A stretch of 64,000 nt of DNA from Duganella aquatilis. GTDB taxonomy: Bacteria > Pseudomonadota > Gammaproteobacteria > Burkholderiales > Burkholderiaceae_D. Shown here in pieces: positions 40,022-48,790 of this stretch. The first letter of the stretch is position 1, and the number at the start of each line of letters is the position of its first letter. Where the stretch lies: contig NZ_WKJL01000010.1 of assembly GCF_009674565.1 (NCBI RefSeq), positions 62,001 to 126,000 on the forward strand, read 5' to 3'. The notes under the pieces were generated by a model that saw only the letters and a program-made list of their open reading frames with translations, had not been told where the DNA came from and did not search any database. The position numbers and the translations under genes were made by a program.

Positions 40022-40977
40022 TTCAGAAATACTGGAAATACCTGACCCGTCACCGCTCGCTGTTCCTGTTCGGCGGCGCGCTGCTGGCAGCCTGGGCATC
40101 GCTGGAATCGGATCCTGATCACGGCTGGGCCACGGCGCTGAGCGGCGTGTCGATCTTGCAGGGCATCTGGGCGTTGGCCGCGTCGCACTGGGCGCGCAAG
40201 GCTTTGCTGGACTACCCGGAGGCGGATATGCGTAAGCTGTTTGCGCGCGCCAGCGAGGGGGCGACCGGCGCGGGGCTGGCGCTGATTGCCATGGCCATCA
40301 TCGTTGCGGCGCTGATGCTGGTGTTCTCGCCGCGTGCGCATGCGGCTGACCTGCCGGCCGGCGCAGTGAAGTACCTGCCGGTGCTGAAAGCCGAGCAGCA
40401 GCGCCTGTGGCCGGACCATCCGCGCCCGGCGCTTCTGGCCGGCCTGGTCGAGCAGGAGTCGTGCATTACGCTGCGCGCGCGCGGCTGCTGGAATCCTGGT
40501 GCGCAGTTGAAGACGGCGCGCGAGGAGGGCGCCGGTGTCGGCCAGATCACGCGCGCCTACCGTGCCGACGGCAGCGTGCGCTTCGACGCGCTGGCCGGCC
40601 TGCGCGACCAGTACGGCGCCGAGCTGGGGGCGCTATCCTGGTCGACCGTGTACCAGCGGCCCGACCTGCAGTTCCGTGCGCTGGTGCTGATGTCGCGCGA
40701 TTCGGCGCGCCAGTTCCGCGCGGCGCCGGCGGTGCTGGAGTTCGGTGACGCCGGCTACAACGGCGGCCCGGCCGGCGTGCAGCGCGAGCGCCGCGCGTGT
40801 GCGCTTGCCAGGGGCTGCGATCCCGGCCAGTGGTTCGGCAACGTCGAGTTGCACTGCCTGAAGTCGCGCGAGCCGCTGTACGGCAACCGGTCGGCGTGTG
40901 ACATCAACCGCGAGCACGTGCGCAACGTGTTCCAGGTGCGATCGGCGAAGTATCTGGCTGCGTGGGCGGCGCTATGA
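40018..40977 (+). CDS. Membrane-anchored lytic transglycosylase-like endolysin
   Basis: The 319-aa frame joins two parts. Residues 1-70 hold two membrane spans (about 14-29 and 37-57), as in a small holin. From Met71 (MRKLFARASEG) a second unit begins that looks like a signal peptide: a hydrophobic stretch at 85-103 ending SPRAHA. After it comes a lysozyme-like transglycosylase domain with LLAGLVEQES (probable catalytic Glu147), GVGQITRAY and GDAGYNGGPAGVQRE. It would degrade peptidoglycan at lysis. An internal start at Met71 could give a secreted endolysin separate from the fused form. Confidence 0.72.
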   Translation: MIQKYWKYLTRHRSLFLFGGALLAAWASLESDPDHGWATALSGVSILQGIWALAASHWARKALLDYPEADMRKLFARASEGATGAGLALIAMAIIVAALMLVFSPRAHAADLPAGAVKYLPVLKAEQQRLWPDHPRPALLAGLVEQESCITLRARGCWNPGAQLKTAREEGAGVGQITRAYRADGSVRFDALAGLRDQYGAELGALSWSTVYQRPDLQFRALVLMSRDSARQFRAAPAVLEFGDAGYNGGPAGVQRERRACALARGCDPGQWFGNVELHCLKSREPLYGNRSACDINREHVRNVFQVRSAKYLAAWAAL

Positions 40978-41381
40978 ACGTCCTCGATGGAGCCGCCACC
41001 AGCGTCGGCGGCTTGCTGGCCGGCCAGGCATGGAAGCTGGCCGCGCTGGTGCTGCTGGTGGTCCTGCTGGTCGTCGGTGGCGCCGGTGGTGCGCTGTTGT
41101 GGTCGGCGGCGGCCGCACGCGACAGGGCGCTGGTCGACCTGAAGGCGGTGCAGGACGAGAACGCGCAGCTGCGCGCCGGTGTGGATGATCAGAATCGGGC
41201 TATTCAGGCCTGGTACCGGGCATCCGAGGATGCGAAGGCACGTGGACAGGCCGCCCAGCAGCAAGCAGCGATCAACGGTCAGCGCTTCGACGCGGCGCTG
41301 CAGCAGCTGGCCGGCGCCAAAGCGACGACCTGCGCCGACGCCATGCCCTACGTGAATCAGCTGCTGGAGAAGGTGCGATGA
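40974..41381 (+). CDS. Rz-like inner-membrane spanin, probable
   Basis: The 135-aa protein from ATG 40974 (overlap ATGA) has one N-terminal membrane anchor (about 25-46; LAALVLLVVLLVVGGAGGALL) and a periplasmic coiled coil (LVDLKAVQDENAQLRAGV onwards), the i-spanin layout. It overlaps the following lipoprotein gene, as Rz does with Rz1. Confidence 0.75.
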   Translation: MNVLDGAATSVGGLLAGQAWKLAALVLLVVLLVVGGAGGALLWSAAAARDRALVDLKAVQDENAQLRAGVDDQNRAIQAWYRASEDAKARGQAAQQQAAINGQRFDAALQQLAGAKATTCADAMPYVNQLLEKVR

Positions 41382-41686
41382 AAAAACGAGAACTTTCGAT
41401 AATTCGCAATTTCGCAATTTCGTGCGCCGTGGTGCTGACCGGCTGTAGCAGCACGCCGGCGCTGACCACACAAACCGTCGAGGTGCCGGTGGCCGTGCCG
41501 TGCGTTAATGCGATGCCAACCCGTCCAGTGTACGAGTTCGACCAGCTGCCGGCCACGGCCAGCGATGGTGACAAAGTCCTGGCTCTGGTGCGAGACTGGG
41601 TGCGGTACAGGAAATACGCTGTGCAACTGGAAGCTTCGCTGATCAGCTGTATAAATCTTAGCCCAGCCATTGGAGTATTTAACTAG
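41378..41686 (+). CDS. Rz1-like outer-membrane spanin lipoprotein, probable
   Basis: The 102-aa product has a lipobox (VVLTGC) after MKKRELSIIRNF, then Pro-containing segments (VEVPVAVPCVNAMPTRPVYEF). With the upstream i-spanin it would fuse the membranes at lysis. It is longer than classical Rz1 and mostly downstream of Rz rather than embedded. The last residues may have been altered by the adjacent reversed cargo gene, whose end overlaps by 4 nt. Confidence 0.68.
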   Translation: MKKRELSIIRNFAISCAVVLTGCSSTPALTTQTVEVPVAVPCVNAMPTRPVYEFDQLPATASDGDKVLALVRDWVRYRKYAVQLEASLISCINLSPAIGVFN

Positions 41687-42471
41687 TTAAAGTCGGCACC
41701 CGGGGCCAACGTCTCAAATCTAAATCTGGTAGAGTAACTTTGTGTTGTTAGATCGGAGATCTCCTCGGGAGTAACAACCCCAGCTGTAATCTTCTTTAAG
41801 GCTGCGACCAGAGCCGGATTAGTAGCTGATCTCCACTCGACGATTAAATCTTTGTTAAGGACAAAGGCACCCATTGTCGACATAGTTAGCTCGTAATACC
41901 CATCAAGGGCGCTGCCCGGTGCAATTAGCCCTTGCTGAATACCAGTTGTGGAAGAGAAAACTGCTGGTGGGGCTATCCCGCCTTTGATATCTAGCATCTT
42001 AAAGTTGAGAGGGCGGATGTAGACGGCGTGAACTCCTCGATTATTTACTGAACAGCGCACCTTTAGCAATTTAGTTCCGATTCGAGCCGCTCGACATGCG
42101 GCATCGGTCTTCGGTACCATATCAACAAAGATCTTAATTATCTCAGCCTTCGATTTCAGCTCTTCAACCCTACTTTTTTTATCCTCAAACTCGATTCTTT
42201 TCTCATCATTTTTGGTAGATACCTTGAAAGTGTCTCGTTGTAATTCAAAGCGAGCTTGTTCAATCTGTTGAGTTTGTTGACTTATTGTTGTCTTTAGCTT
42301 GTCGAGTTCCAGATTCTGCAGACCGATGTTGTTTTTAATGGAATCTGTGAAGTAATAAGTGATCGCGAACAGCAAAAATGGCGAGCACAAACTGACGATT
42401 GGCCCAACCGTCCAGTTTCTTTTGTGTTTGGGAAATCTATTTCTCAGTAGTTTGAGCCGCCCAATTTTCAT
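41683..42471 (-). CDS. Membrane-anchored coiled-coil cargo protein, unknown
   Basis: The 262-aa protein has a basic N-terminus, one membrane span (about 22-42; VGPIVSLCSPFLLFAITYYF), a coiled coil (50-120; LELDKLKTTISQQTQQIEQ), and a C-terminal globular part of about 140 residues. The gene is AT-rich, reversed, and lies between the lysis genes and the right end, the usual place for lysogenic conversion genes. No family is recognised. Confidence 0.65.
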   Translation of the reverse strand: MKIGRLKLLRNRFPKHKRNWTVGPIVSLCSPFLLFAITYYFTDSIKNNIGLQNLELDKLKTTISQQTQQIEQARFELQRDTFKVSTKNDEKRIEFEDKKSRVEELKSKAEIIKIFVDMVPKTDAACRAARIGTKLLKVRCSVNNRGVHAVYIRPLNFKMLDIKGGIAPPAVFSSTTGIQQGLIAPGSALDGYYELTMSTMGAFVLNKDLIVEWRSATNPALVAALKKITAGVVTPEEISDLTTQSYSTRFRFETLAPGADFN

Positions 42472-42552
42472 AATTAGCTCTCGGTATGATTTGATGTCTA
42501 GATACTAACGGACGTTTTGTGATTTGGAAATTACTTTTGTGTAGTTTCAACA

Positions 42553-42774
42553 TCAAACTCCCTCTTCATCATCAGGATCAGCCAATAATACTTTCAGTCG
42601 CGCACCGATCGCAGCCCACGCCCTGCGCTTCTCGATGGCATAGTCGTGGTATATGTAGTGCTGCCGGACTTTGCACCCCTGCAGGACGTGGTTCTGGCAG
42701 CGGTCGATGATATCCAACGACACACCCAGCTGCTGCTGCATCGTTGCACCGGTGCGGCGCAGGCCGTCTATCAA
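42553..42774 (-). pseudogene. C-terminal relic of a second phage integrase
   Basis: About 73 codons encode the end of a tyrosine recombinase: LRRTGATMQQQLGVSLDIIDR with the box II Arg, QNHVLQG with His, and VRQHYIYHDYAIEKRRAW with the Tyr. The expected HDLRRT reads IDGLRRT and upstream sequence no longer resembles integrase, ending in a stop at 42868. It is a decayed fragment of an older element at the same locus. Confidence 0.75.
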
Positions 42775-42820
42775 GCGAAAGGATTGAGATTGATCTGCGT
42801 GAAGCGCTGCCGCGTCGCCC

Positions 42821-42840
42821 GGGCGAATTATGGGCGAAAA
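42821..42840 (+). repeat. Right copy of imperfect direct repeat (candidate attR)
   Basis: GGGCGAATTATGGGCGAAAA matches the left copy at 2243-2262 at 17 of 20 positions. It lies just upstream of the ppa promoter region and downstream of the integrase relic. Confidence 0.4.
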
Positions 42841-42942
42841 CTCAAACCTTTCTACACCCTTACAGCCTTATTGCTGTTAAGTAAGTGCCAAATTTACAGG
42901 GGCTGCACAGGTTTGCAGAAGTCCTAACATCCGGGGCTTCGT

Positions 42943-42956
42943 TTCGATATAATGTC
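42943..42956 (+). promoter_or_regulatory. ppa promoter -10 region, repeated at left junction
   Basis: TTCGATATAATGTC contains TATAAT (42948-42953), 38 nt before the ppa start. A 13-of-14 match is present at 2174-2187 on the far side of the prophage. No good -35 is seen at standard spacing. Confidence 0.5.
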
Positions 42957-42990
42957 GCGGTTAAACACAGCCCGCAAACAAGGAAAATCC

Positions 42991-43530
42991 ATGAGCTTGA
43001 ACAAAGTGTCTTCCGGTAAAGACGTGCCGAACGATTTCAACGTCATCATCGAAATCCCGATGAATGCTGACCCGATCAAATACGAAGTCGACAAGGAATC
43101 GGGCGCGATCTTCGTCGATCGTTTCATGGGCACTGCCATGCACTACCCATGCAACTACGGCTACGTGCCGAACACCCTGTCGCCGGACGGCGATCCGGTG
43201 GACGTGCTGGTCATCACCCCATTCCCGCTGATTCCAGGCGTGGTGGTGCGCTGCCGCCCGATCGGCGTGCTGAAAATGACCGACGAGTCCGGTGAAGACG
43301 CCAAAGTGCTGGCCGTACCAGTCGACAAAGTGCTGTCGATCTACAGCCACTGGCAGAAGCCGGAAGACCTGAACGAACTGCGCCTGCGCCAGATCCAGCA
43401 CTTCTTCGAGCACTACAAGGACCTGGAAAAAGGCAAATGGGTCAAGATCGAAGGCTGGCACGGTCCGGAAGTCGCCAAGCAGGAAATCCTGGCTGGCGTT
43501 GCCGCGTATCAGAAAGAATCGGCAGCTTAA
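42991..43530 (+). CDS. ppa: Inorganic pyrophosphatase
   Basis: The 179-aa cytoplasmic enzyme hydrolyses pyrophosphate and drives biosynthetic reactions. It is a family I PPase of normal length with DGDPVDVLV carrying the signature Asp residues, plus [24 protein letters not shown] and KVLAVPVD. The start ATG 42991 has AGGAAA upstream. It is the first intact host gene to the right of the prophage; its promoter lies at the junction, so the insertion may have changed its upstream control. Confidence 0.95.
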   Translation: MSLNKVSSGKDVPNDFNVIIEIPMNADPIKYEVDKESGAIFVDRFMGTAMHYPCNYGYVPNTLSPDGDPVDVLVITPFPLIPGVVVRCRPIGVLKMTDESGEDAKVLAVPVDKVLSIYSHWQKPEDLNELRLRQIQHFFEHYKDLEKGKWVKIEGWHGPEVAKQEILAGVAAYQKESAA

Positions 43531-43548
43531 TCGCTGCAGCTGCAAGAT

Positions 43549-43575
43549 AAAAAGCCCCCGCGAGGGGCTTTTTTT
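43549..43575 (+). terminator. Bidirectional intrinsic terminator
   Basis: AGCCCC at 43553-43558 pairs with GGGGCT at 43564-43569, with A-run before and T-run after. It serves ppa and the convergent Crp/Fnr-type gene. Confidence 0.9.
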
Positions 43576-44236
43576 ATGCCTGGTGCTCGTCCGGCAGGTC
43601 GTCGCCGGGCGTCTCCAGGCCGGCTTCCGCCTCGCGGCGCAGGCGCGACATGTACTGCGGCGTGATGCCCAGGTAGGAGGCGATGGCGCGCTGCGAAATG
43701 CGCGCTTCCAGGCCCGGATACTCTTCGCGGAAGGCGGCCAGGCGCTCCTGCGCCGAGGTTTCGCCGTTGTTGTAGGCTTGCTGGGCCATGCTCTGCAAGC
43801 CGGCCAAGGCGATATTCAGATGGTAACTCTGCATCACTTCGTGCTGCGCGCGCAGGTCGGAGGCCTGTTTCCAGTCCAGCGTAAAGCCGTGGATCGGCGT
43901 CTCGGCGATCAGGAACTGCACCGCCGGCTGGCCGCTTTCGCCGCTGATCAGGTCGGTCAGCGTGGTGGCCGATTCACCCTCGCGGTAAAAGCGCAGCGTC
44001 ACTTCGATGCCATCGCGGTTGAAGAAGCCGCTGCGGGCCACGCCGCTGGCCAGCCAGTGGACCTGGGTGGCCGGTACGCCCGCGCGTTGCAGGTATTCGC
44101 CCTTACGCACATGAAACGGTTTGGCGATGCCCGCCAGCAGGTTGGTGACATGGTTGTACGACTCTTCGCTGACGTCGATCCGCTTCATGGTGGCGGATTT
44201 AAAGCGATTACGTTGTTTAATAAAATCTGAATTCAT
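43574..44236 (-). CDS. Crp/Fnr-family transcription regulator
   Basis: The 220-aa protein has a cyclic nucleotide-binding-type beta-roll (about 30-130; VRKGEYLQRAGVPATQVHWLASG and RFYREGESATTL) and a C-terminal HTH (about 180-205; ISQRAIASYLGITPQYMSRLRRE). There are no N-terminal cysteines for an Fnr iron-sulfur cluster. The ligand is unknown. The start is uncertain: Met17 at 44188 is an alternative. Confidence 0.82.
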   Translation of the reverse strand: MNSDFIKQRNRFKSATMKRIDVSEESYNHVTNLLAGIAKPFHVRKGEYLQRAGVPATQVHWLASGVARSGFFNRDGIEVTLRFYREGESATTLTDLISGESGQPAVQFLIAETPIHGFTLDWKQASDLRAQHEVMQSYHLNIALAGLQSMAQQAYNNGETSAQERLAAFREEYPGLEARISQRAIASYLGITPQYMSRLRREAEAGLETPGDDLPDEHQA

Positions 44237-44438
44237 GCTGTCTTTGCCACGTTCCTAGAAAACTTTCCAAGGGGGTTGCTATGAAGCAAACTGCTTTCGT
44301 CCCCGGGCATTGTACTCCCTTACGTAAATTCCCGTATATGTTGAAGCGTGAAATTTAAGAAAATGAAACTAGTTGATTGCCGACTTCCCAACAAATTTCG
44401 GTAAACTGTAGCAATTATAAAATTAAATATTTGCTTCC

Positions 44439-47411
44439 ATGGCTAGGAAATTGCGCTCCCTAATATTATTCGTGGCGATGATCTGCTGCAGCGCCAAGGG
44501 GGCTGAGCCCGCCTGGCCGAACACCGGCGATCCATGGTCACTCGCCCATTACCAGCACACCTCGTTTACCAAGAAGGAGGGAGCGCCTTTTCCTGACAAA
44601 GTGGTTGAAACGGCGGATGGCTATTTGTGGGCCGACAATGGCAAGGGCGTGTCTCGCTTTGATGGGCAGCGCTTCCAGCCTTTTGAGCCGTTTCCCGGGG
44701 AGGCCCTGGGCGGCAAGGATGCGAACAATTTATTTGCCCCCAAGGCAGGGGGACTGTGGATGGCGCATGCTTCTGGCGGCGCCAGCTTCATCAAGAATGG
44801 CCATGTATCTGTCTATGGAAAGGAGCAGGGGTTCGACAGCATCCTGGCGGCCCTGTTTTTCGAAGACAGGCGTGGCGACGTTATAGCCTACACCGCACCT
44901 GGATTCATGAAGTTTTCAGGAGGCAAATGGGTCAAGTTCATCGCTGAAGATGACTCGGAAAGAGGTTACGTCGCGCGGGATGCGGACTTCAATGTCTGGA
45001 AAGTAACCAAGACCGGCCGCTTGCATGTACTCAGGGAAAATACCCGAAAGTTTGTCGATACCGGCGTCGACGTCAGCGGCGCGCTGATGGTGTGGCCAGG
45101 CCCGGATCACACCATCTTCGTTGGTTTTGGCACGGCCAAGATCAAACGGTTTGAGGACAATAACGGGACGGTGTCAGAAGTTGGACGGCCATTGCCGTTT
45201 CTCGGGCTTCGCGTGCTCGTCGATAGCAACAAGCTTGTGTGGGTGAGCACGGCCAATGACGGGGTGCATTTTTTAGGCGCCTTGGACAAATTGCCGCGTG
45301 ACGATGCGCCACTCCCTGTCGATGAGAAGTTGAATCATGCCAATGGATTGACGGGCAATTTTTCCTACGTCTACGAGGATAGCCACGGAACCATCTGGGT
45401 GGCAACCGATGGCGGCATCGACCGCTTCATGCCTTCGCCGTTCTCGCAGGTGGCGCTGCCCTTTGGCACCATGATGGCCACCCTGCAGCCGAATGCGATG
45501 GATGACGTCTGGCTGGGTAGCGAAAATCTTCCGGTGCGCCGCCTGACGCAACACGCCAGTGTCGAGACCAGCGTGCCGCCTGCAGCGCTCATGATGTACA
45601 GAGATGATGCCAATGCGGTTTTCGCCGTGACCTCGAAGCAGCTGTGGCAGCTGGAGCCGGGACCACCCAAGGTTATTGCCGATTTGCCGGTCACCGGCAC
45701 CGGGCGTGTGTTATCGATGACGCACAGGCCTGACGGCGAATTCTGGCTGGCGTTCCGGCCGAAGAAATTTGGACTGACGCGGTTGCGCGAAGGCCAATGG
45801 CTGCCGATTGACGGATTCCCGGCGATCTCCGCCTTGTTCACCGACAAGCAAGGGGTGACCTGGGCGGGTAACAAGAATCTGCTCACCGCATTCGAGCAAA
45901 ACCAGCCGCGCACCTACTCCGCAAAAGATGGCCTGGCTGCCGGCGTCATCAAGGTCATTGTTGCCAATGACGGCACGTTGTGGATAGGCGGCGACGAAAA
46001 CCTGCAAATGTTTGATGGTCGCACATTTACCAGCCTGACCCTTGCGGGAGGACGCAAAATCTCGGAGGTCAGCGGCCTGGTCTTCGACAACGGCGGTAAT
46101 CTGTGGGTGCAGGCAATCGACGGTATTTTCCGGGTCGAACGCGAGGAGGTGCGCAAGGCTGTCGCGGCACACAGCTATACACCCCGCTATCGGTTTTTTG
46201 ATTCGCTCGATGGCGTCCCCGGTGAGCCCGCGCAGATATTTTCATTGCCGACGATGCGGCGCGGCGCGGGAGGGCGTTTGTGGATCTCCGGACAAACCTC
46301 GGCTGCCTGGATCAACACGCTGGTACTGCCCAAGCCGCTGCCGTTGAGGACTCCCATCGTCGAGCAACTGTTCGATGGCACGACATCCTACGATTTGAAT
46401 GTGCAGACAGTGGCGCTGCCGAAAACCGCGCGCGACTTGCAGTTTGCCTACACAACGCCGGAACTGCGTTTCCCCGAGCGGTTGCGGTTCCAGTACCGCT
46501 TGCGCGGCTTGGACGATACCTGGCAAGACGCCGGCACCGAACGGAAGGCGACCTATCACGCGCTGAGCGCTGGCGATTACCGCTTCGAGGTCCGCTCCAG
46601 GAACAAGGATGATGACGAGTGGAATGGCCCGGTCGCATCGCTCGCCTTCGTCATCGCGCCCAAATACTATGAAACCCTGTGGTTCAAGGCGCTCGAGGCC
46701 GCCGCCGCGCTGCTGGTGTTGTGGGCGGTAATCCGGGTGCAGGTTCGCATCGGCATGTACCGCGAGCGCAACAAAATGCGCATCCGGGCCAACGAGCGCG
46801 AAGCGGTGGCGCGCGATCTGCACGATACGCTATTGCAGAGCAATCAGGCGGTGGTGCTGCAGCTGGCCGCCATGGCGAACCGCCTCGATGATCCCGTCCT
46901 GAAAGGGCAGCTGACTGCGCTGGCCGAACTGTCGCAGGATGTGGCGGCCGAGGGGCGCGACAAGGTGCAGGCATTGCGGGTGGAGACGGACGACGCCAGC
47001 GATGAACTGAAACGCATCGTTGAACTCGGCAACCGGCTGAGCGCCGAGCACCAGGTGGCGTTCGATGCCCGGGTCAACGGCCAGCGGCGCCAGCTGCGCA
47101 AGGATGCCGGCGCCGAACTGGTAGCGATCGTCAACGAATTAATGATCAATGCATTCCGCCACGCCAAGGGCAGCAAGGTCGACGTGGGATTCGACTTCGG
47201 CCGCAGGAGGCTGGAGGTGCTGGTCGCCGACGACGGCATCGGCATCAGCAGCGCCACCCTGGCGATTGGCAGCCCCGCCGGACACTGGGGCTTGCAGGGC
47301 GTCAGGGAGCGCGCAGCGGCCATCCAGGCGGAGATCGCTTTTGAACAGGCGTCACCCAAGGGCACAAAAATCCGCATCGCGATCCCGGCCCGGCGCATCT
47401 ACGCGGAATAG
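44439..47411 (+). CDS. Beta-propeller sensor histidine kinase
   Basis: The 990-aa membrane kinase has a signal peptide (1-22), a long periplasmic two-propeller region made of reg_prop-type repeats (about 40-640; for example GYLWADNGKGVSRFDG, GTIWVATDGGIDRF), a Y_Y_Y domain (about 665-735), one membrane span (about 748-766), a HisKA_3 dimerisation domain with RDLHDTLLQ (His about 794) and a HATPase with ELMINAFRHA and VADDGIGI. It signals to a NarL-type regulator. None is adjacent; the nearest is at 55.5 kb, which has its own likely kinase. Confidence 0.9.
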   Translation: MARKLRSLILFVAMICCSAKGAEPAWPNTGDPWSLAHYQHTSFTKKEGAPFPDKVVETADGYLWADNGKGVSRFDGQRFQPFEPFPGEALGGKDANNLFAPKAGGLWMAHASGGASFIKNGHVSVYGKEQGFDSILAALFFEDRRGDVIAYTAPGFMKFSGGKWVKFIAEDDSERGYVARDADFNVWKVTKTGRLHVLRENTRKFVDTGVDVSGALMVWPGPDHTIFVGFGTAKIKRFEDNNGTVSEVGRPLPFLGLRVLVDSNKLVWVSTANDGVHFLGALDKLPRDDAPLPVDEKLNHANGLTGNFSYVYEDSHGTIWVATDGGIDRFMPSPFSQVALPFGTMMATLQPNAMDDVWLGSENLPVRRLTQHASVETSVPPAALMMYRDDANAVFAVTSKQLWQLEPGPPKVIADLPVTGTGRVLSMTHRPDGEFWLAFRPKKFGLTRLREGQWLPIDGFPAISALFTDKQGVTWAGNKNLLTAFEQNQPRTYSAKDGLAAGVIKVIVANDGTLWIGGDENLQMFDGRTFTSLTLAGGRKISEVSGLVFDNGGNLWVQAIDGIFRVEREEVRKAVAAHSYTPRYRFFDSLDGVPGEPAQIFSLPTMRRGAGGRLWISGQTSAAWINTLVLPKPLPLRTPIVEQLFDGTTSYDLNVQTVALPKTARDLQFAYTTPELRFPERLRFQYRLRGLDDTWQDAGTERKATYHALSAGDYRFEVRSRNKDDDEWNGPVASLAFVIAPKYYETLWFKALEAAAALLVLWAVIRVQVRIGMYRERNKMRIRANEREAVARDLHDTLLQSNQAVVLQLAAMANRLDDPVLKGQLTALAELSQDVAAEGRDKVQALRVETDDASDELKRIVELGNRLSAEHQVAFDARVNGQRRQLRKDAGAELVAIVNELMINAFRHAKGSKVDVGFDFGRRRLEVLVADDGIGISSATLAIGSPAGHWGLQGVRERAAAIQAEIAFEQASPKGTKIRIAIPARRIYAE

Positions 47412-47426
47412 TTCCGCAGCGGTTTG

Positions 47427-48359
47427 TCAGCTGGCGTCGCGGCTGGTTTCAACCCGGTTGCGACCGTTCCCTTTGGCGGCATACAGGGCCACATCGGCCG
47501 CGTGCAAGGCGGCGTCGAGGTCGGCGTGCTCCGGCAGCCGGGCCAGGCCGATGCTGATGGTGACCTGGATCTGGCCGACGCCGGCGACGTCGCAGCGCAG
47601 CGCGGCGACCGCGCTGCGGATGCGTTCGGCGATATGGCTGGCCTGGCTGACCGGAGTGTGCGGAAAGAGCATGCCGAATTCCTCGCCGCCAAGCCGCGCA
47701 ATGATGTCGGTGTCGCGCGCGACGGCGGTGATGGCGCGGGCGACGGCGCGCAGCACGTCGTCGCCGACGGCGTGGCCGTAGTTGTCGTTGATTGATTTGA
47801 AGTGGTCGACGTCGGCGATGCCCACCGTGATGGGCGCCGCGCTGCGGGCCGCGCGTTGCGCGGCGGCGGCTGCTTCTTTTTCGAACGCGCGCCGGTTGGG
47901 CAGTTTGGTCAGCTCGTCGGACAGCGCCTGCTCCGCCAGCATGGCCATCAGTTCGGCGTTGCGCGCTTCAATCTGCTTGCGCTGGCGGATGTCGGCGAAG
48001 AAGGCGCCGAAATATGGTTCGCCATTGAAGGTGCCCAGGTCCACCGCCTTCATTTCCACCGCCACGCGCCCGCCCGTGCGGTGCAGGATGTCCAGCTGGC
48101 GGACGTGGCCCAGCACGGTCGATTCGCGCCCGCTGACAATGAACTGCGTCACCTTGGATGAATGCGCAGGGCCGCCGTCCGGCGGCACCAGGATGTCCAG
48201 CGAGCGCGCACGCAGCTCATCGCCCGTATAACCGGTCAATTCTTCCATCGAGCGGTTGACGTAGCGGATGCACGAGTGCTGGTCGATGATGACGGCGCCA
48301 TCCAGCGCATCCCCAAGCAGGCGCATGGGCAGCTGAAATGGCAGCGAGCTCATGGGCAT
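47427..48359 (-). CDS. PAS-GGDEF diguanylate cyclase
   Basis: The 310-aa cytoplasmic protein has a PAS domain (about 10-130; DGAVIIDQHSCIRYVNRSMEELTGY) and a GGDEF domain with DELTKLPNRRAFE, DVDHFKSINDNYGHAVGD and active-site GGEEF at 224-228. RDTD at 215-218 is an I-site five residues before it, so product feedback inhibition by c-di-GMP is expected. It converges on the sensor kinase gene with a 15-nt gap. Confidence 0.93.
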   Translation of the reverse strand: MPMSSLPFQLPMRLLGDALDGAVIIDQHSCIRYVNRSMEELTGYTGDELRARSLDILVPPDGGPAHSSKVTQFIVSGRESTVLGHVRQLDILHRTGGRVAVEMKAVDLGTFNGEPYFGAFFADIRQRKQIEARNAELMAMLAEQALSDELTKLPNRRAFEKEAAAAAQRAARSAAPITVGIADVDHFKSINDNYGHAVGDDVLRAVARAITAVARDTDIIARLGGEEFGMLFPHTPVSQASHIAERIRSAVAALRCDVAGVGQIQVTISIGLARLPEHADLDAALHAADVALYAAKGNGRNRVETSRDAS

Positions 48360-48364
48360 GAGCG

Positions 48365-48781
48365 CTACTGCGGCTTGTCTTCCGGCAGCGGCAGCACGGG
48401 TTCGGCGTTGGCCTGCTTGACCATGACCACCAGCAGCGTTGCCGGCCTGGTCTTGCTGGCATTGTGCGACACCAGGTGGCGCGCGCCCGGCGCTTCGTAC
48501 CAGGACTGGCCCTTGCGGTAAATCACCGGCGCCTCGCCAGCCAGCTGGGATTCGACTTCGCCTTCCAGCACGTAGGCGTAGACCAGGCCCGGATGGGTAT
48601 GGGCGGCGGACTTCTGCCCCGGTCCGTAATGCACCGTCAGCAATGCCGCATGTTGACCATCGGCGGCCGGAATCGGCTGCGCCTGCAGCACCTTGATCAC
48701 TTCCTCATGACCGGCCGGCCCGTGGGCTTGGGCCGGGGCGGCGGCGGCCGCCAGCAGCGTCGCTGCGAACCAGGCTTTCAT
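48365..48781 (-). CDS. Secreted cupin-domain protein
   Basis: The 138-aa protein has a signal peptide (1-19, ending AQA) and a single cupin with HTHPGLVYAYVLEGEVE and a second motif around WYEAPGARHLVSHNAS. The histidines suggest a metal-binding cupin in the periplasm. The substrate is unknown. It follows the AhpD-like gene by 9 nt on the same strand, so the two are probably co-transcribed. Confidence 0.8.
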   Translation of the reverse strand: MKAWFAATLLAAAAAPAQAHGPAGHEEVIKVLQAQPIPAADGQHAALLTVHYGPGQKSAAHTHPGLVYAYVLEGEVESQLAGEAPVIYRKGQSWYEAPGARHLVSHNASKTRPATLLVVMVKQANAEPVLPLPEDKPQ

Positions 48782-48790
48782 GTCCGCTCC

